A stretch of DNA of 64,000 bases from Fasciolopsis buskii (Eukaryota; Platyhelminthes; Trematoda; Plagiorchiida; Fasciolidae), in NCBI GenBank assembly GCA_008360955.1, contig LUCM01001632.1, positions 1-64,000 of the forward strand, read 5' to 3'. Of this stretch, positions 37,080-48,904 are shown piece after piece (positions within the stretch are counted from its first letter, which is position 1; each line of letters opens with the position of its first letter). The position numbers and the translations under genes were made by a program. A model generated the notes under the pieces. The model was not told the DNA's origin. It saw nothing but the letters and a program-made list of their open reading frames with translations, and did no database searches.

Positions 37080-40000
37080 CGTGTTTGAAATACCAGGTGA
37101 AAAGACTTGAACAGGAAATTATCTCCAACCACAGTTTTCACCTAATCTTAACGGTAAAGTCTTTCATTCGAACCGGAATTGTGAAATGATTGAGTTGCAA
37201 AGGATCACACCACTCCGGTCTCTTTCAATGTGTTTGAAAGTTAAATTGTGTAGAGAAGTAACAGATTGTTGCTTCTTTATGAAATGACACAGAACATCAC
37301 TTGCCATTGATGAGTAACAATAAGTTTCTGTGGGTTTCATTATCACTACTCTAAACTTGTTATCTGTCAGCTGGAGATCATTTTACCTTTAATGCTGAGT
37401 CGTGTGTAGAGGTAGTAGGACCTGTCATTGACACCTAATTTATGAGTCCTCTGGAATTTGGCACGAATTAAAGTTCGAATCCATCATGCTTTCAATCACT
37501 TTGTTCACGATAAGAATACGTTTTTAAACAGACATGATAACCAAACCGCTTATGTGCAACCAGAAAAACACCGAAACTCGAACATTTGTTACTTTCACTT
37601 ATAATAAACATGATAGTTAGACTAGCGTTCTGAGTGGTCCCAAAGCATGATGTATCTGCTTATGCAAAGCACTCGAAATTCAGTAATCCTAGGCGTATAT
37701 GTGCTACCATCCGTGAACACGCAGATAAAAACATGTGGTTCCTCAGGTCTAAGTAACATTAATTTACCATAGCTTTTTCTCATCAATCTGGCCAATTGCA
37801 ATAGAATTACACAAAGCAATAAGCACCATGGCTTGAAAAACGATAAGGTCAGTCTTCAGTTAACATGGTTCGGTTGTGCTCGCCCTTCATTGCTGCGCTT
37901 CAATTTCAGTAAATTCGGTATTTCGAATTGTGACTTCCTCATCGGCCTGCTTGGTTCGATTATGTCTCCTTTCGCCTCCACAATCCGGATCGGAACTATA
38001 TTGTCTGCTTAAAAAACCGGTAATATATTTCCAACATTTACTTCGGATCACGCGATTGGCAGCACTAAAGATCTTACCATCAAACAGGGCAACAATTCTG
38101 GCTGCTGGCACCGCCCTCTAAATCACCAGTCCGTTAAGAATTCCATTAACGTTGATAAAGTCACCAGGAAGCACAACGAAGTCGAATGTCTGGTGAAGAT
38201 AAACATAATTCAGTATCAATAGCGGTTAGAATAAACAAATCAATATCGAATATGTCTAATATATTCTAAGCATTATACTTTTTGTCTCGTCTAAAACCAC
38301 GCGATAGTCAGTTTGAATGACTAGACTTCAAAACACCTGAGACTATCGTCTGTGGGGAAAAGTTATGTTCTTACTCTATACCATGGACTTCTCGGGAATA
38401 ACAGGGCAATTGAACTGGGCCCAAATGTGTCAAAACTCGAAATCGTATCGTTTTTCCAATACAAAAGAATAACAGATGTTATCTAATCGTGTTTCCAGTT
38501 AACAATTGTTGCATTCTGCTGTCCTTTTCCAGCGCCCACAAAGGTGCAGATTCAATTAAGAAACTTTATCTCAACCCACACACCAGATCAATTAGAACAT
38601 CACCGATGAAGAAGTCATTCACGATCTCAAGCAGTCTTCCTCTTAGATTTCAGTGGTGACATTCACAACCTCCAGATTTATGTCAGTAATGTTGTGTTGT
38701 ACTTTTAATTACGTAACGAAATATTCGAACACACGTCTTTCTCTCTAATCAAAGTTGCAGAGCACTTGAATGCCCTCATTACTGGCTGCGGCTACTAAAA
38801 TCTACTGTGAATCATCATTGACTTTCTTGTAATTATTGCAACGCGTTTTCCTTCCATATATGAGGTCTCCGCTCCAAATGCACACTCACTTATTGCAAAG
38901 GCCAAATCGATTATGTGAACAGGAATAACGCGCTACGTTAACTCAACAGCCTATCTAATCCATAGAAATTGACACTCGTGATGCTAGGCAGGCTCCTAAA
39001 TGCACCCTCCCCTCTTGTGAAACAGTGTCATCCTATGTTTCTTGTCATACCAGCACTTTCAAAACAAAAATTGCTTTAGCTCCACACAAAAATACCACAG
39101 GTTTTCAACCCCGTCTTAGTATCTATATGTTCCTCGTACTTAGATAATCGAATATTGTTGGCAAGATTTTCAATTCAGGTATCTATCAGGCTGCATCGTG
39201 ATATCGTTTTATTTGAGTGATTCTGCGTTCTTCAAAGAGAAGGACATTTTAGATAGGTAATATCTCATTAGGAACTCCTATATTCTATTCCCTAAATTGT
39301 CTTTGACTCAATTCTCAAAATAGTGATCACATGTCTGCTTCTTAAGCCAAGTTCCCTCTCCGACCAGAAATTGAGATCTTCTAAAGGAGACAACCCGGAA
39401 CACTTCTACAAATCCCATAATAACTCAACTGCGTGGCGAACATATTTCCAACCTAATAAACAGCTGAAACTAACACATGGACACCACATTCGCCAGCAAT
39501 TCCTGGTGGTAACAACAACCGATTACTATGGCAAACATCGACTGTTGTTAGCGAAGGAAAAAGAAAATTTGAATTATCTGCGGATGTCCGACTGCATCAA
39601 TCAAGCTTCATCCATTCATCCATTTTATACCCCCACTATATTTTGGACAGGGTGTTGATAGGACATTAACGGAATCTTCCAATTCACCTGTTTGTTATTG
39701 CCTCCGCACCCCTAAAACCTATCACACTGGTTGTCTGACATTCTGTCCTCAGCTCTTACGTCATGATGCCTGTAGCTCGACGAACGTAAACCACCTCTCT
39801 ATTAACCACATAACCTCGTCTTCTATACCCAACTTTATTCCGAGACCACGTCACGATTATTCCCATCACCCCCAAATCCTAGCAGTTCACTGCTTCACCA
39901 AACACTTCCGCCACCCTAACCACCTTGTAATTAAATCGGACGGGGCATGCTATATTCAACGCTTTACGTTAATTCTATGTAATCCCCGAAGAATCCTTTC

Positions 40001-41440
40001 AGCTGCCTACTGACAAACAGTTCCACTTTGGACTTGTCACCTCCCTCACTCAACCACAACTTGTAAGTCCTAAATGCATCAATGAAAATTGTGCGCTTTC
40101 CCCTTCTACGACAATTAACCTCCGTATACTGATTTTAGTCCCAATCGTCGCGCTCTACTTCATAAACAGAAACCGATTAATTTGACGCATACTATATAGC
40201 ATGACTACTCTGATAATACTCCTATTACACCCGAACCCCAGTGCACTAACGAATGCCACCGCAAACTCTGACTATCAACTCGAAGTGCTTACCAAACTGC
40301 CCCTGTGTTTCACCGCTATCTCTCTCTTAATCACATCAGCGACTTATCAATAGCTCAACATTTCATGTTACAAGTGACAAGCTGCATGATGGTTGCCACT
40401 TCCCAACCGTGTCAACAACTATATTCTTGAAAGATTCTCCAACAACCCAACAGTTCCTATCCGACCAAATGATGGTACAGGAATGTACGAAAACCGATGC
40501 AAGCCCATTTAATGTTATAATTGTGAAGTGATCCATCAAGTTAAATTAACGCAGTTCGTTGGTGTAAAATGTCAATCGCTCACAATTTCGAACTGCGCGT
40601 AGTGTTTCCTCACCAAACATCTGTTGTAGGAACTTGCCCTGAGAACGTCTAATATACCACGTAGTCAAACGTTGGGCGCATTTACATCTACCAACAACCC
40701 TTGCTATTAACCTGTCTTTGTTTAACACGATTTCGCTGTGGCGAGCTGCATTAATCTCATACATCCGAAGTTTCGAATGTCCTATTTCTCGCTCTCGGGC
40801 CAGCCCAACTTCGACGACCAGCCTATAACCGCATAGTTGATTCAGGTGAAATATTTAGGAGTACTATTGATAAAAATCTGAAGTAAATTTCCACATTTCC
40901 CATCTGTATAATTATAGCATCGGCGACGTTGTCAGACTTCAAAATGAAAGAAGCATCGAACTACAAGTGAAATAAATCTACCAATCTACTGATTTCTATA
41001 CCCAATGTGTTTTCCACACCCTCATTATTCTCCTGTTAATTCCAGGTTAACTTAGACACTACTTTAAAATTGTTTGCCGGAGCTACCAATTATCAGCTGT
41101 GTAACTTTCATACCACTTACTACGTTATCTTTCAATCTACGTGACCAGCAATTATCAACATGTGAAAAATTTGCTCACAACATTTTTTTCAGATCTCACG
41201 CATCCTCTGCACAGCGAACTTCAAAGTGTCGCTCTCATATCTCAACACGATTCACTTTTCGTTCCACACTCTCTAGAATCAGTAGCCATAGAATCCCCAC
41301 ATTCCCGTATTTGGCACGTATATTGTCCAACCGTGACCGTGTTGTTTTTCATTTTTACAAGCTGACAAGTGTTAATTCTTTCGTATTTCCACTCACGTCT
41401 TTTGACTGAAGTACAACATTTTTATACGTAACAGACTATA
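37080..41440 (+). mobile_element. CR1-like non-LTR retrotransposon, decayed copy 1
   Basis: It is a near full-length copy of the element at 53,590-57,905, in opposite orientation. Coding order (+) is endonuclease-like sequence, a linker (39323-39658, including LTHGHHIRQQFLVV and IHPFYTPTIFWTGC), reverse transcriptase, and a 3' segment (41074-41341, starting MPELPIISCVTF). The frame is broken many times by small indels. The RT active-site region around 40360-40400 is scrambled, so the YADD motif readable in the other copy is lost. Two blocks, 37162-37412 and 41060-41343, are identical to the other copy while the rest differs at many positions. No target-site duplication could be defined. It cannot make a working RT as read. 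Confidence 0.75.
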
Positions 41441-42430
41441 CAACAATGCAGGTAATCTACAAGTCTCAAATGGCAAATCTCGTCTACACTGAACCTAATC
41501 ACAAAAAAAAACACGTAACTCTAAGCCTTTCATTTGCCAATAAATTCTACTGTACTTGCTGCAAGTAATGATAAGATTCCTGGACTTTTGATTATCCTTC
41601 TCCCGCCCATCTGTTACCCAGACTTCGGGGAACACGGCAACCTAACTTTCCCCTAATCTAATATTCTGATGTTGACTTAACTTTTTCATAATATTCCCTC
41701 TCCTGGAGTGCAAATCGGAATTTATCCGAGTTTGTCTAAAAGCCTACAAACCCTCCGGCAATTTAAAATTGTTAAACGGAAGGCTTTCACATAGCAGCGA
41801 GTGAATACGTTTTATCTGCCCTCACATCTCCTCTGGGACGCTCTGACTTCTGGATATACATTATAATCTGCTGAGGTCTGGGGACACGAGTGTCGGATGT
41901 TATCAGTCTAGCCTTCCTTGACCGTACCCTGTTTGGGTATGAAGTTTAATCGACTAAGCTGTGCACAAACACAATTTCTTTGTTTGAAAAATTTCACTTT
42001 TCACTGAATTTATCGTCCAACATCCGGAAATATTAGAAATTTTTGCAAATGGAGTCATTTACTCATGGTTGTGATTGGATACACAGAGCAAAAAAAAGAT
42101 GAAAAACCATGCACCTATTCATGCCATAAAACCTTACGACAGTAGTAAAGGACGGGCCTTTGTAAGTTTTACAAATTCGATGTTCACAAAATTGACTCAA
42201 CCTTGAACAGCTTAGATTTAAAAAACGGACAAGCTTGGAAGTGTAAAAGCTGACAAACAAGGCTAAAATAAATATTAACATGGTTAATTAAAGAAGTTGC
42301 AGAAAAGTCCCAGAGTTAGGGTACTGTTTAATCTCAGTCTCAACTTCCAATACATAATAGGGCTAGCCCACCATGGGGGACATTACGAATGTATGTGGAA
42401 GTAGTAAGGTGTCCGTGTCCATAATTTTGT
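41441..42430. other. No gene recognised
   Basis: AT-rich sequence between the LINE copy and the exon at 42465. No supported coding frame. Confidence 0.35.
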
Positions 42431-42433
42431 GTT

Positions 42434-42439
42434 TTTATT
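42434..42439 (-). promoter_or_regulatory. AATAAA polyadenylation signal
   Basis: The minus-strand hexamer AATAAA lies about 26 bases after the TAA at 42465-42467, the normal position for a last exon with a short 3' UTR. Confidence 0.45.
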
Positions 42440-42464
42440 GGATATTTGCTGCTTCTCTACCCGT

Positions 42465-42721
42465 TTAAAGAGGCATGTCATCAGGCGACACTCGAACTGC
42501 AGAATCATCGTTCCCCGTTTTATCGACCGGATCTGAAGTGCTATCATCCTCGTCAGTCATGGTAATAGTTGGGATGTGAATCACGGAGCCTCCAGGGGGA
42601 TGGGCCAACTCGTCGTTTGCAGCTGATGTCACGATCACTTTTTCCGTTGAATGTTGCTGTGGCCTGCACGGTTTTGTGACTGAAACTGGTCGTTTTGGGG
42701 AACATGGAGCTGTGTGGCCGG
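42465..42721 (-). CDS. Candidate terminal exon, acidic C-terminal tail, unknown protein
   Basis: The acceptor TCTTTTTATAG (after a T-rich tract) is followed in phase 1 by GHTAPCSPKRPVSVTKPCRP and later VIHIPTITMTDEDDSTSDPV, ending SPDDMPL and TAA. The last 35 residues are rich in Asp, Ser and Thr and look like a disordered cytosolic tail with possible casein-kinase-type acidic serine sites. A poly(A) signal sits 26 bases past the stop. The frame is open further upstream to 42896, but those residues look intronic. The family is unknown, and earlier exons should lie at higher coordinates. Confidence 0.45.
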
Positions 42722-45442
42722 CTATAAAAAGATTTTTCTTTGAAATCGTGGAAACTGATTCCCTAGCAAAGCGTGCACTGTGAATTTGGCGGATCGAACA
42801 GTTTTCCTTTAACGAAAATACAAAGGGAAATAGAAACGGATATATCCACTGTGTCCGGAGTGCTTTTTTGGAGTGACTGTTTCTAACAAACAGCAAAAAT
42901 GGTCACGTTTCACTGATGTAATGTCAGCGGTCTCGATTGAGGACCTTAGCACGGCCAAAGTAAGTGAAATAATGAAAGCTTTGAAGCTACGACGGATTCG
43001 AATCGGTGTTTAGATAATCGCAACCAGTAAGTATCAGTTTACTCACAGTATCAATACAGTCATCCAACTGTGTCTTCAAACGAGTATTCCCGACGAATAT
43101 GAAAATGCCAGAATCACCAAAGTGCGCAACACCTGCCTTAATGTCGCTAATGACATTCTTCAAACATTACCTTAGTAAATCAGCCTTTCTTGCTAGAAAA
43201 AGCTAACAAATGTGTGATAACTTACATTAATTAAACAAATAACTTAAATCGTGAGAATTACTTAATCATTCTAATGGATTTTAAAAAGCATTTTGCTAGT
43301 CACGCCTAAAATTTTCAGTTCCAGTTGCTAGACCAACGACGTGCAGAAAGCAACGTGGAAAAATGTTTGAAAAGATTTCCAGAAAAATGTGATTTAAAAG
43401 TTGTGTAATAATGGTCTATTAGTGAGTCACCGTAATCCACGAGGATATACGTCGTAACGGTAAACTAGCCTTTCAGTTGGCCATATGTTACGTAATTCCG
43501 GCTAAGAAAAAGTGTGCACTGTAACAAACACCACCTTAATCAAAGCAGAGAGTTGAGTTAGACATCTTACAAGAATTAACACAAAAGTTGTAAAAAAAAC
43601 ATGAAAATCTTTCCCAAACCCCAAAATAAAAATTATTTACGAATAACTTTTTCTAGTGACAGGAAAATGACCCACGGCGAACATACGTACTTCTCTGCAA
43701 AAACTATCTGCTAGAAATTGTTGTGGGGATCGATATTTTGTGGCTGTCCTAACCATAGAAGAGGTTTTTCCTTGAGAACCTTAACCAGCACCTCTGACTC
43801 AAATGTCTAACCCATTATGCCATGAGGCATTCCCACAAAACGGGAACTGGGAGCAAGCGCATAGTCATCATTGCCCTTCCTGCTCGAAACAATCCATAAT
43901 TCAGCCTGGATTATCCTGGGCTACGACCGATGGAATATGGAATTTCTTGAATTGGCATTACTCTTCTGGGCCTATGGATGAGTATTGCCAGGTAGTCCAC
44001 TCGCTAAGCAGGAGAACAATTAAGGTTCTAAAATAAAACCTTTGATTCTAACCAAAGCCTGTTCACAAGTCATCGGTCATTGGACAGGTGGAAGCTAATT
44101 GTTCCTCCTCGGGGTTCCGGGTGCAAATTCTCATTTTGGATGCTGCACACTGACTTTCCTCGTGACTTATGCTTACCACTTGATAAAACAGAACATGCCA
44201 GCTTATAAAATACAGATTCCACTTCCTAGAAATTCCGAAGACAAAAAATAATCACTTCAAAATATCTACCAGCTACAACCTCACGGCCTGAATACATGGG
44301 AGAATACTCACGAAAATTGCCGCAAACATTAACTTGAAAATGGTAATACCGATATTTAGTGTTTCAGGTGGAACTTATTATGTTAAGTAACAGTTTCGGA
44401 ATTTTTAATTTAGGTCCGAGTATAAATTGTCTCAAACAAGTCTTGTTCTTCCTCTGCTTGCAGTAGGTGAAAGTCATGAGTTGGACATTTGCCTTGAAAT
44501 ATTCCAGTTTCACACGGAAGCCTGTGTATGAACTGGTAACTCTCCTGACTGAATTCCAAAGCTTTATGCTTGGGATTCTAGAAAAGAAAATAACGGAAGA
44601 ATTTTCAACTTGCTGAGAAAGCTTTTGACGAAAGAATAAATGGTGTACGACAAAAGATGCACACACCAATTTAGGGACGCCAGTTCCCATGAAGAACATT
44701 GTGTGTGCACAAATGTTTCACGTTTTCCCACGGTGAAGTATATGTTGTTTGATTCGTTCTTCCATTTGCTGCTTAATGATTTGCTCCTGTGGTCCAAGTT
44801 AGAATTTACTGAGCCTAAGACCATCCCGGATCTGTCGACGAGCGCTCGAAATGATATCAATAAGTTTGAAAAAATGTGACCCCTGGAAACATCGACAAAC
44901 TTCATATGTATGATACTCGTAATATTCAGGCGATCGAAATTTACATTTAATTATCCAGCTGTTTTTTTCACAGTTTCAGGCGCTAAATGTCTTACTAGAT
45001 TATAAATGTTCTATAAATTGAACAGTAATTGACAACTCAACCCCACTCAATTATAGGGTGCCAAGCAGAGAGAAGTTTGACGGTGACATCGGTGAGCCAT
45101 TAGAAATCCGGACGTAAATAACATGGAGGCTGACTATTTACCCGTCGCATTTTATTGGTCATTTGAGTTTCTGGTCAAAGTAAAACATGACGCAGATCCA
45201 AGAGTTGTCACATTTGACCTGTAGAAAAGATGCAAAAGATTGATCAATAAAGCTGTTTCATATTGTGGTTGGTTCGATGTGGTATCATTATGAAACGGTT
45301 TAGCGAGCGCCGAATCAACCCACCAATAGCAGTAGCAGCAGATTATGTGATCTGCGGAATTATTCATTGCGTGGCGTCAACCCTATGCTTATCATTATGA
45401 AACCATACAACAGGAGCTGTATGGCAGTTTAATTTTTGTTAG
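42722..45442. other. No supported exon
   Basis: Overlapping open frames around 44364-44905 on both strands look protein-like in parts but have no consistent splice signals. Upstream exons of the 42.5 kb gene may be here but were not identified. Confidence 0.3.
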
Positions 45443-45623
45443 GAATGATGTGCCACCGAGACTGAACACAGAATGGATTAGGGTTTGCCACCGACCCGTG
45501 GCTATAGGGATCAGTAACATGAGGACGCTTTATCATACAGTGAAGTTCAAAGCTAGCGCAGTGCCTAAGGCTTTCCACTCAGAACTCTTCTTCCGGGTTC
45601 GTGTCTCATTTCGGGGGCGGCCT
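45443..45623 (+). CDS. Candidate internal exon, unknown protein
   Basis: A strong acceptor (TTTAATTTTTGTTAG) and strong donor (CCT followed by GTAAGC) enclose an open frame of 60 codons, phase 2 in and phase 0 out. Residues include NDVPPRLNTEWIRVCHRPVA and PKAFHSELFFRVRVSFRGRP; the last part alternates hydrophobic and charged residues like beta strands. No partner exon was identified on this strand. No family recognised. Confidence 0.4.
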
Positions 45624-47333
45624 GTAAGCACTACTGATGATTAATACAGATAACAAAACAGCTTCCATGGTTTTCAGTGATGAGCTGAAGGGTGACACCG
45701 CATGGTGAAATAATTCAGTTTTTCAGTCTATTTTTCGTTAAACTGATCAACACTAACTCAAGCATAAGACGATGTTCATTCAGAAACAAGCAATAATGCA
45801 CACCGTACATAACCGAAAGAATTCCTTGTGAACGATGAATTAGCAGGGCAGGTTAGAGTCTGTTTCACGAAAGGGACTACTAAAACAAGTGAAAATTACG
45901 AGTATTAAGAAAGTGCGAGCTGGAAGCACATCCCCAAATGATTTGTTGTAAACGTGAATCGAAATTATGAACAATAGACTGTTTATTTACTTTCTATCGA
46001 AATACGCTAGAATCAGCGATTTCAACTACCAAATCCAAACTCAATAATGCTTTCCTGACAGGAAAGGGAAGTCGAGAGAGACAAAAAGAGTTGGTAGTTC
46101 GTTCGTCACCATAATCGCGTTCTGTCTAGGTTTGACCTAACCGACTGCTTACGATTTCAAATAAATTATCTTCCCCTAACACCCATATTTCGTTAGCCTG
46201 TGGGCTGAGAAACAATAGCACTTCCTGGCCCTTATAATCGGTTGGTTCTTCCTCTGCGACCAAATCCGCATTTTTGAATACGACTACAAGTAGTCTCTCT
46301 GTGCCGATCCACCATCGTTGCTACTGAAAGTAACTGACAGTGAGCATAATATTAATTGGAATAATAAAATTTCACTTTCTGGAATCACACACTTTAGTTA
46401 CCATCGGGCTGAGCACACCAACGTAATTCGTGCAAATTATTTCCAATTTTTTCCCTCACTTACCTGCAGTTGGCTAATCCAGACATTTTCCTATCGCTAG
46501 TATTTTGAAATATTAGTGGTCAAATCAATCCTTTATTGCCCGTGTAAAACTTCCATCCATATGTATTTTTGGCATTTGTTTCTGGCGTAGGCTGGTAATA
46601 ATATAGAATCAGGAAATTTTCCAGGAGCGCTTTTAAAGCCCCTTATACATCGTTCTTTCAGGAAATCATTTAATTGTTCTGAGCTAACATTTACTCCTGT
46701 ACATTTGTGTTTCTTTCGGAATCCGCCGAAAGAAAGCAAGGCATGTGTATCTAGGTTATTCCCGGACAGACTCACAATTGGCCAACGGAAATGTGGCGAC
46801 CGCGAAGAACAACAAGAATTCGATAATCTGCTAAGCGTATAAATTGTGTAAGTTCTTTGTTTGATTCGTATTTCAGTGACTGTAGGAGACACAAAATTAT
46901 GTTCATGATCTCTAATTTCGTGTGAAACATCAGCATTTCCACGGTAACTTCTTTTTTCCAGCCCGATAACCAACCACTCCATCGTACTGATTCCTTTCGG
47001 TCTTAATTCTAATGGGTACTAAGAAAAGCTATTGCGACAGTTTATGCCAATTAACCAATTACTGGCAGAAAGATCGATAAGGTGCCGTTACATTCACTTG
47101 CATCCTGCAAGAGTTAGATTTTCTATCCTGTTTGTGACCTCGCAAGCATTTTCCACCACTACCCATCATTGGTTCACATGTGGTACAACTGTCAAAACCA
47201 TCCTTGTCCCAACCAACACAACTATTCAGTCGTGCGGGGAACTATCAGCATTGTTGTTTTGCAATCAGGACAATAATATCTAAGTTCTTTGGTATGATAT
47301 TTGCTCTACCTCTCAGGTTTCTGGCACATTCAG
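45624..47333. other. No supported exon
   Basis: A 149-codon minus-strand frame at 46533-46982 is the longest here. It includes HNFVSPTVTEIRIKQRTYTI, but I could not place splice sites or a family. The plus-strand frames at 47032-47374 may be intron. Confidence 0.3.
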
Positions 47334-47655
47334 GTGCGCCGAAAACCCATGTATCCGTGTGTGCACCATTGTGACCTTACACACGGTCCAGTTTAACTGG
47401 TCCACAACACGTTGGAAAAATGGACCATCCACTACCAGTTTACAAGTTTTCGACCAGATAAGTCAAGTTACAGGAACAGTTGCCCAAGTCGATGCTGAGA
47501 GGGGCAGAAGTAGGTGTATGTGCATTCTTAAACGAGCCACAAGCCCAGGAATCAAAACTACCGCGGTTTGCCTGACCGTAGTAATCAAAATAACCGAAAA
47601 ATTTACCGTTATGCAACATGTAAAGTTCAATGTTCGTACAAGATGTTCATGTTAA
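47334..47655 (+). CDS. Candidate Cys-rich terminal exon, possibly Ig-like
   Basis: The acceptor is TTTCTGGCACATTCAG, phase 2. The 107-codon frame starts CAENPCIRVCTIVTLHTVQF and continues NWSTTRWKNG. Near the end it has RCMCILKRATSPGIKTTAVC followed by LTVVIKI, and it finishes RTRCSC and TAA. The order of Cys, a Trp, then a Cys about 50 residues later followed by a TTAVxLTV-like strand recalls an immunoglobulin-type fold, but the match is weak. AATAAA at 47727-47732, about 70 bases past the stop, supports a last exon. Eight Cys suggest an extracellular protein. Confidence 0.38.
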
Positions 47656-47734
47656 ACCAAGTTGATTCGGAATAACAATTATGTACTGACATTTTAGAAT
47701 ATCACTAAGCCATCGTCATTCAATTAAATAAATC

Positions 47735-48900
47735 ACAGTGTACAGCTAAGAACATAGACTGATGACATGAGCAGAAAGTAAAAGTATAGTAATTCCAGTT
47801 CGAATAATGTTTCGATTCCTGTGCACGCGACCGTTCGTTGTCCATGCTTACGCTTCTTTGCTTCTTCCCTGCATATTCAGCCATTAAGCGAAGTTCCCAC
47901 CATGCGGTTAACCAACAAACGATGAGAGAAAACAACCATCTAATGATACCGCATTCTTATTTGCGGGTTTTATTTGGACATAGCAAACAGTGTTGCCGGG
48001 AGACACCACCGATCACTCGGATGGGGAAAATTATTTCTGCTAAAGAAACAATCCTGACACAGTGACTGTTTGGCACAGTAATCCGTTTCTGAAATTAGTT
48101 TCTGATAGGAAGGACCGAACTAAGCAGGGCTGTGTTTGTCCATTCGCAGGATGTTGTTAGGATCCCAGTGCAGTCGCCCACGAATTAACCGGAAAAAGGT
48201 GAATCTTTCGTGTTCATTAAAGTAGCACCAGTGCCAAAGAATTTCTGACTATCTACTCCATCGATAAATATGTGATTTATGATGGGTAACTTATGTCTTA
48301 CATTAATTCTGCCCTTACGGGTTTGGAATTAGGAAAAAACACTATTACCTGGCTGTTGCGTTGAACGGACAGATGCCACAGTTTAGTTTATTGTCCGAAT
48401 TAACAGCCCAATACTTTCTCGCTAATAAAACAAATCATACATCAAATACAGTCACCCGGCCAATCTCGGTTAGTAACATAGACTTGTCCGCGAGTTGCGG
48501 CTGGGCTTCCTGACCGGTCGGGCTAAACTTCATCAGTTTTCAGCACGGTTACTTGGATTTATTCACATAGCTTCCCGAAATCTGTTATTGGGGAAAATTT
48601 CCATCCCCTTTTCCTATCCTCATTCCCGTTGTACATGTTAGTCGAAATCCGTTTCGTCCAAAAACCGCAAGGGCGTAGATGGTGAGTACCCCTTAGTTAC
48701 AAAACACCATGAAACATGACCACCTCGGCTTTGCTTAGCATCAACATGATTTCCGTTTGGGAAAATACAATCCCTAACGAATGTTTTGAACTCCTAAATT
48801 CACAAAAAGAGATGTGGACAGCCAGCTCAACGAAAAAATTGAGGACGATCTTGTTGACCTGAAAAAATTTTAGTACTTTTATCACGGTGGAATCCAGTGT
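47735..48900. other. No gene recognised
   Basis: No splice-bounded frame or named repeat in this stretch before the LINE fragment at 48.9 kb. Confidence 0.35.
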
Positions 48901-48904
48901 GGAA

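Noticed and set aside
37164..37346. A conserved 60-residue gene present twice (also at 57635-57817)
   Set aside because: Both lie in the identical island of the two LINE copies. Identity is at DNA level, and the frame starts inside the element without other gene signals.
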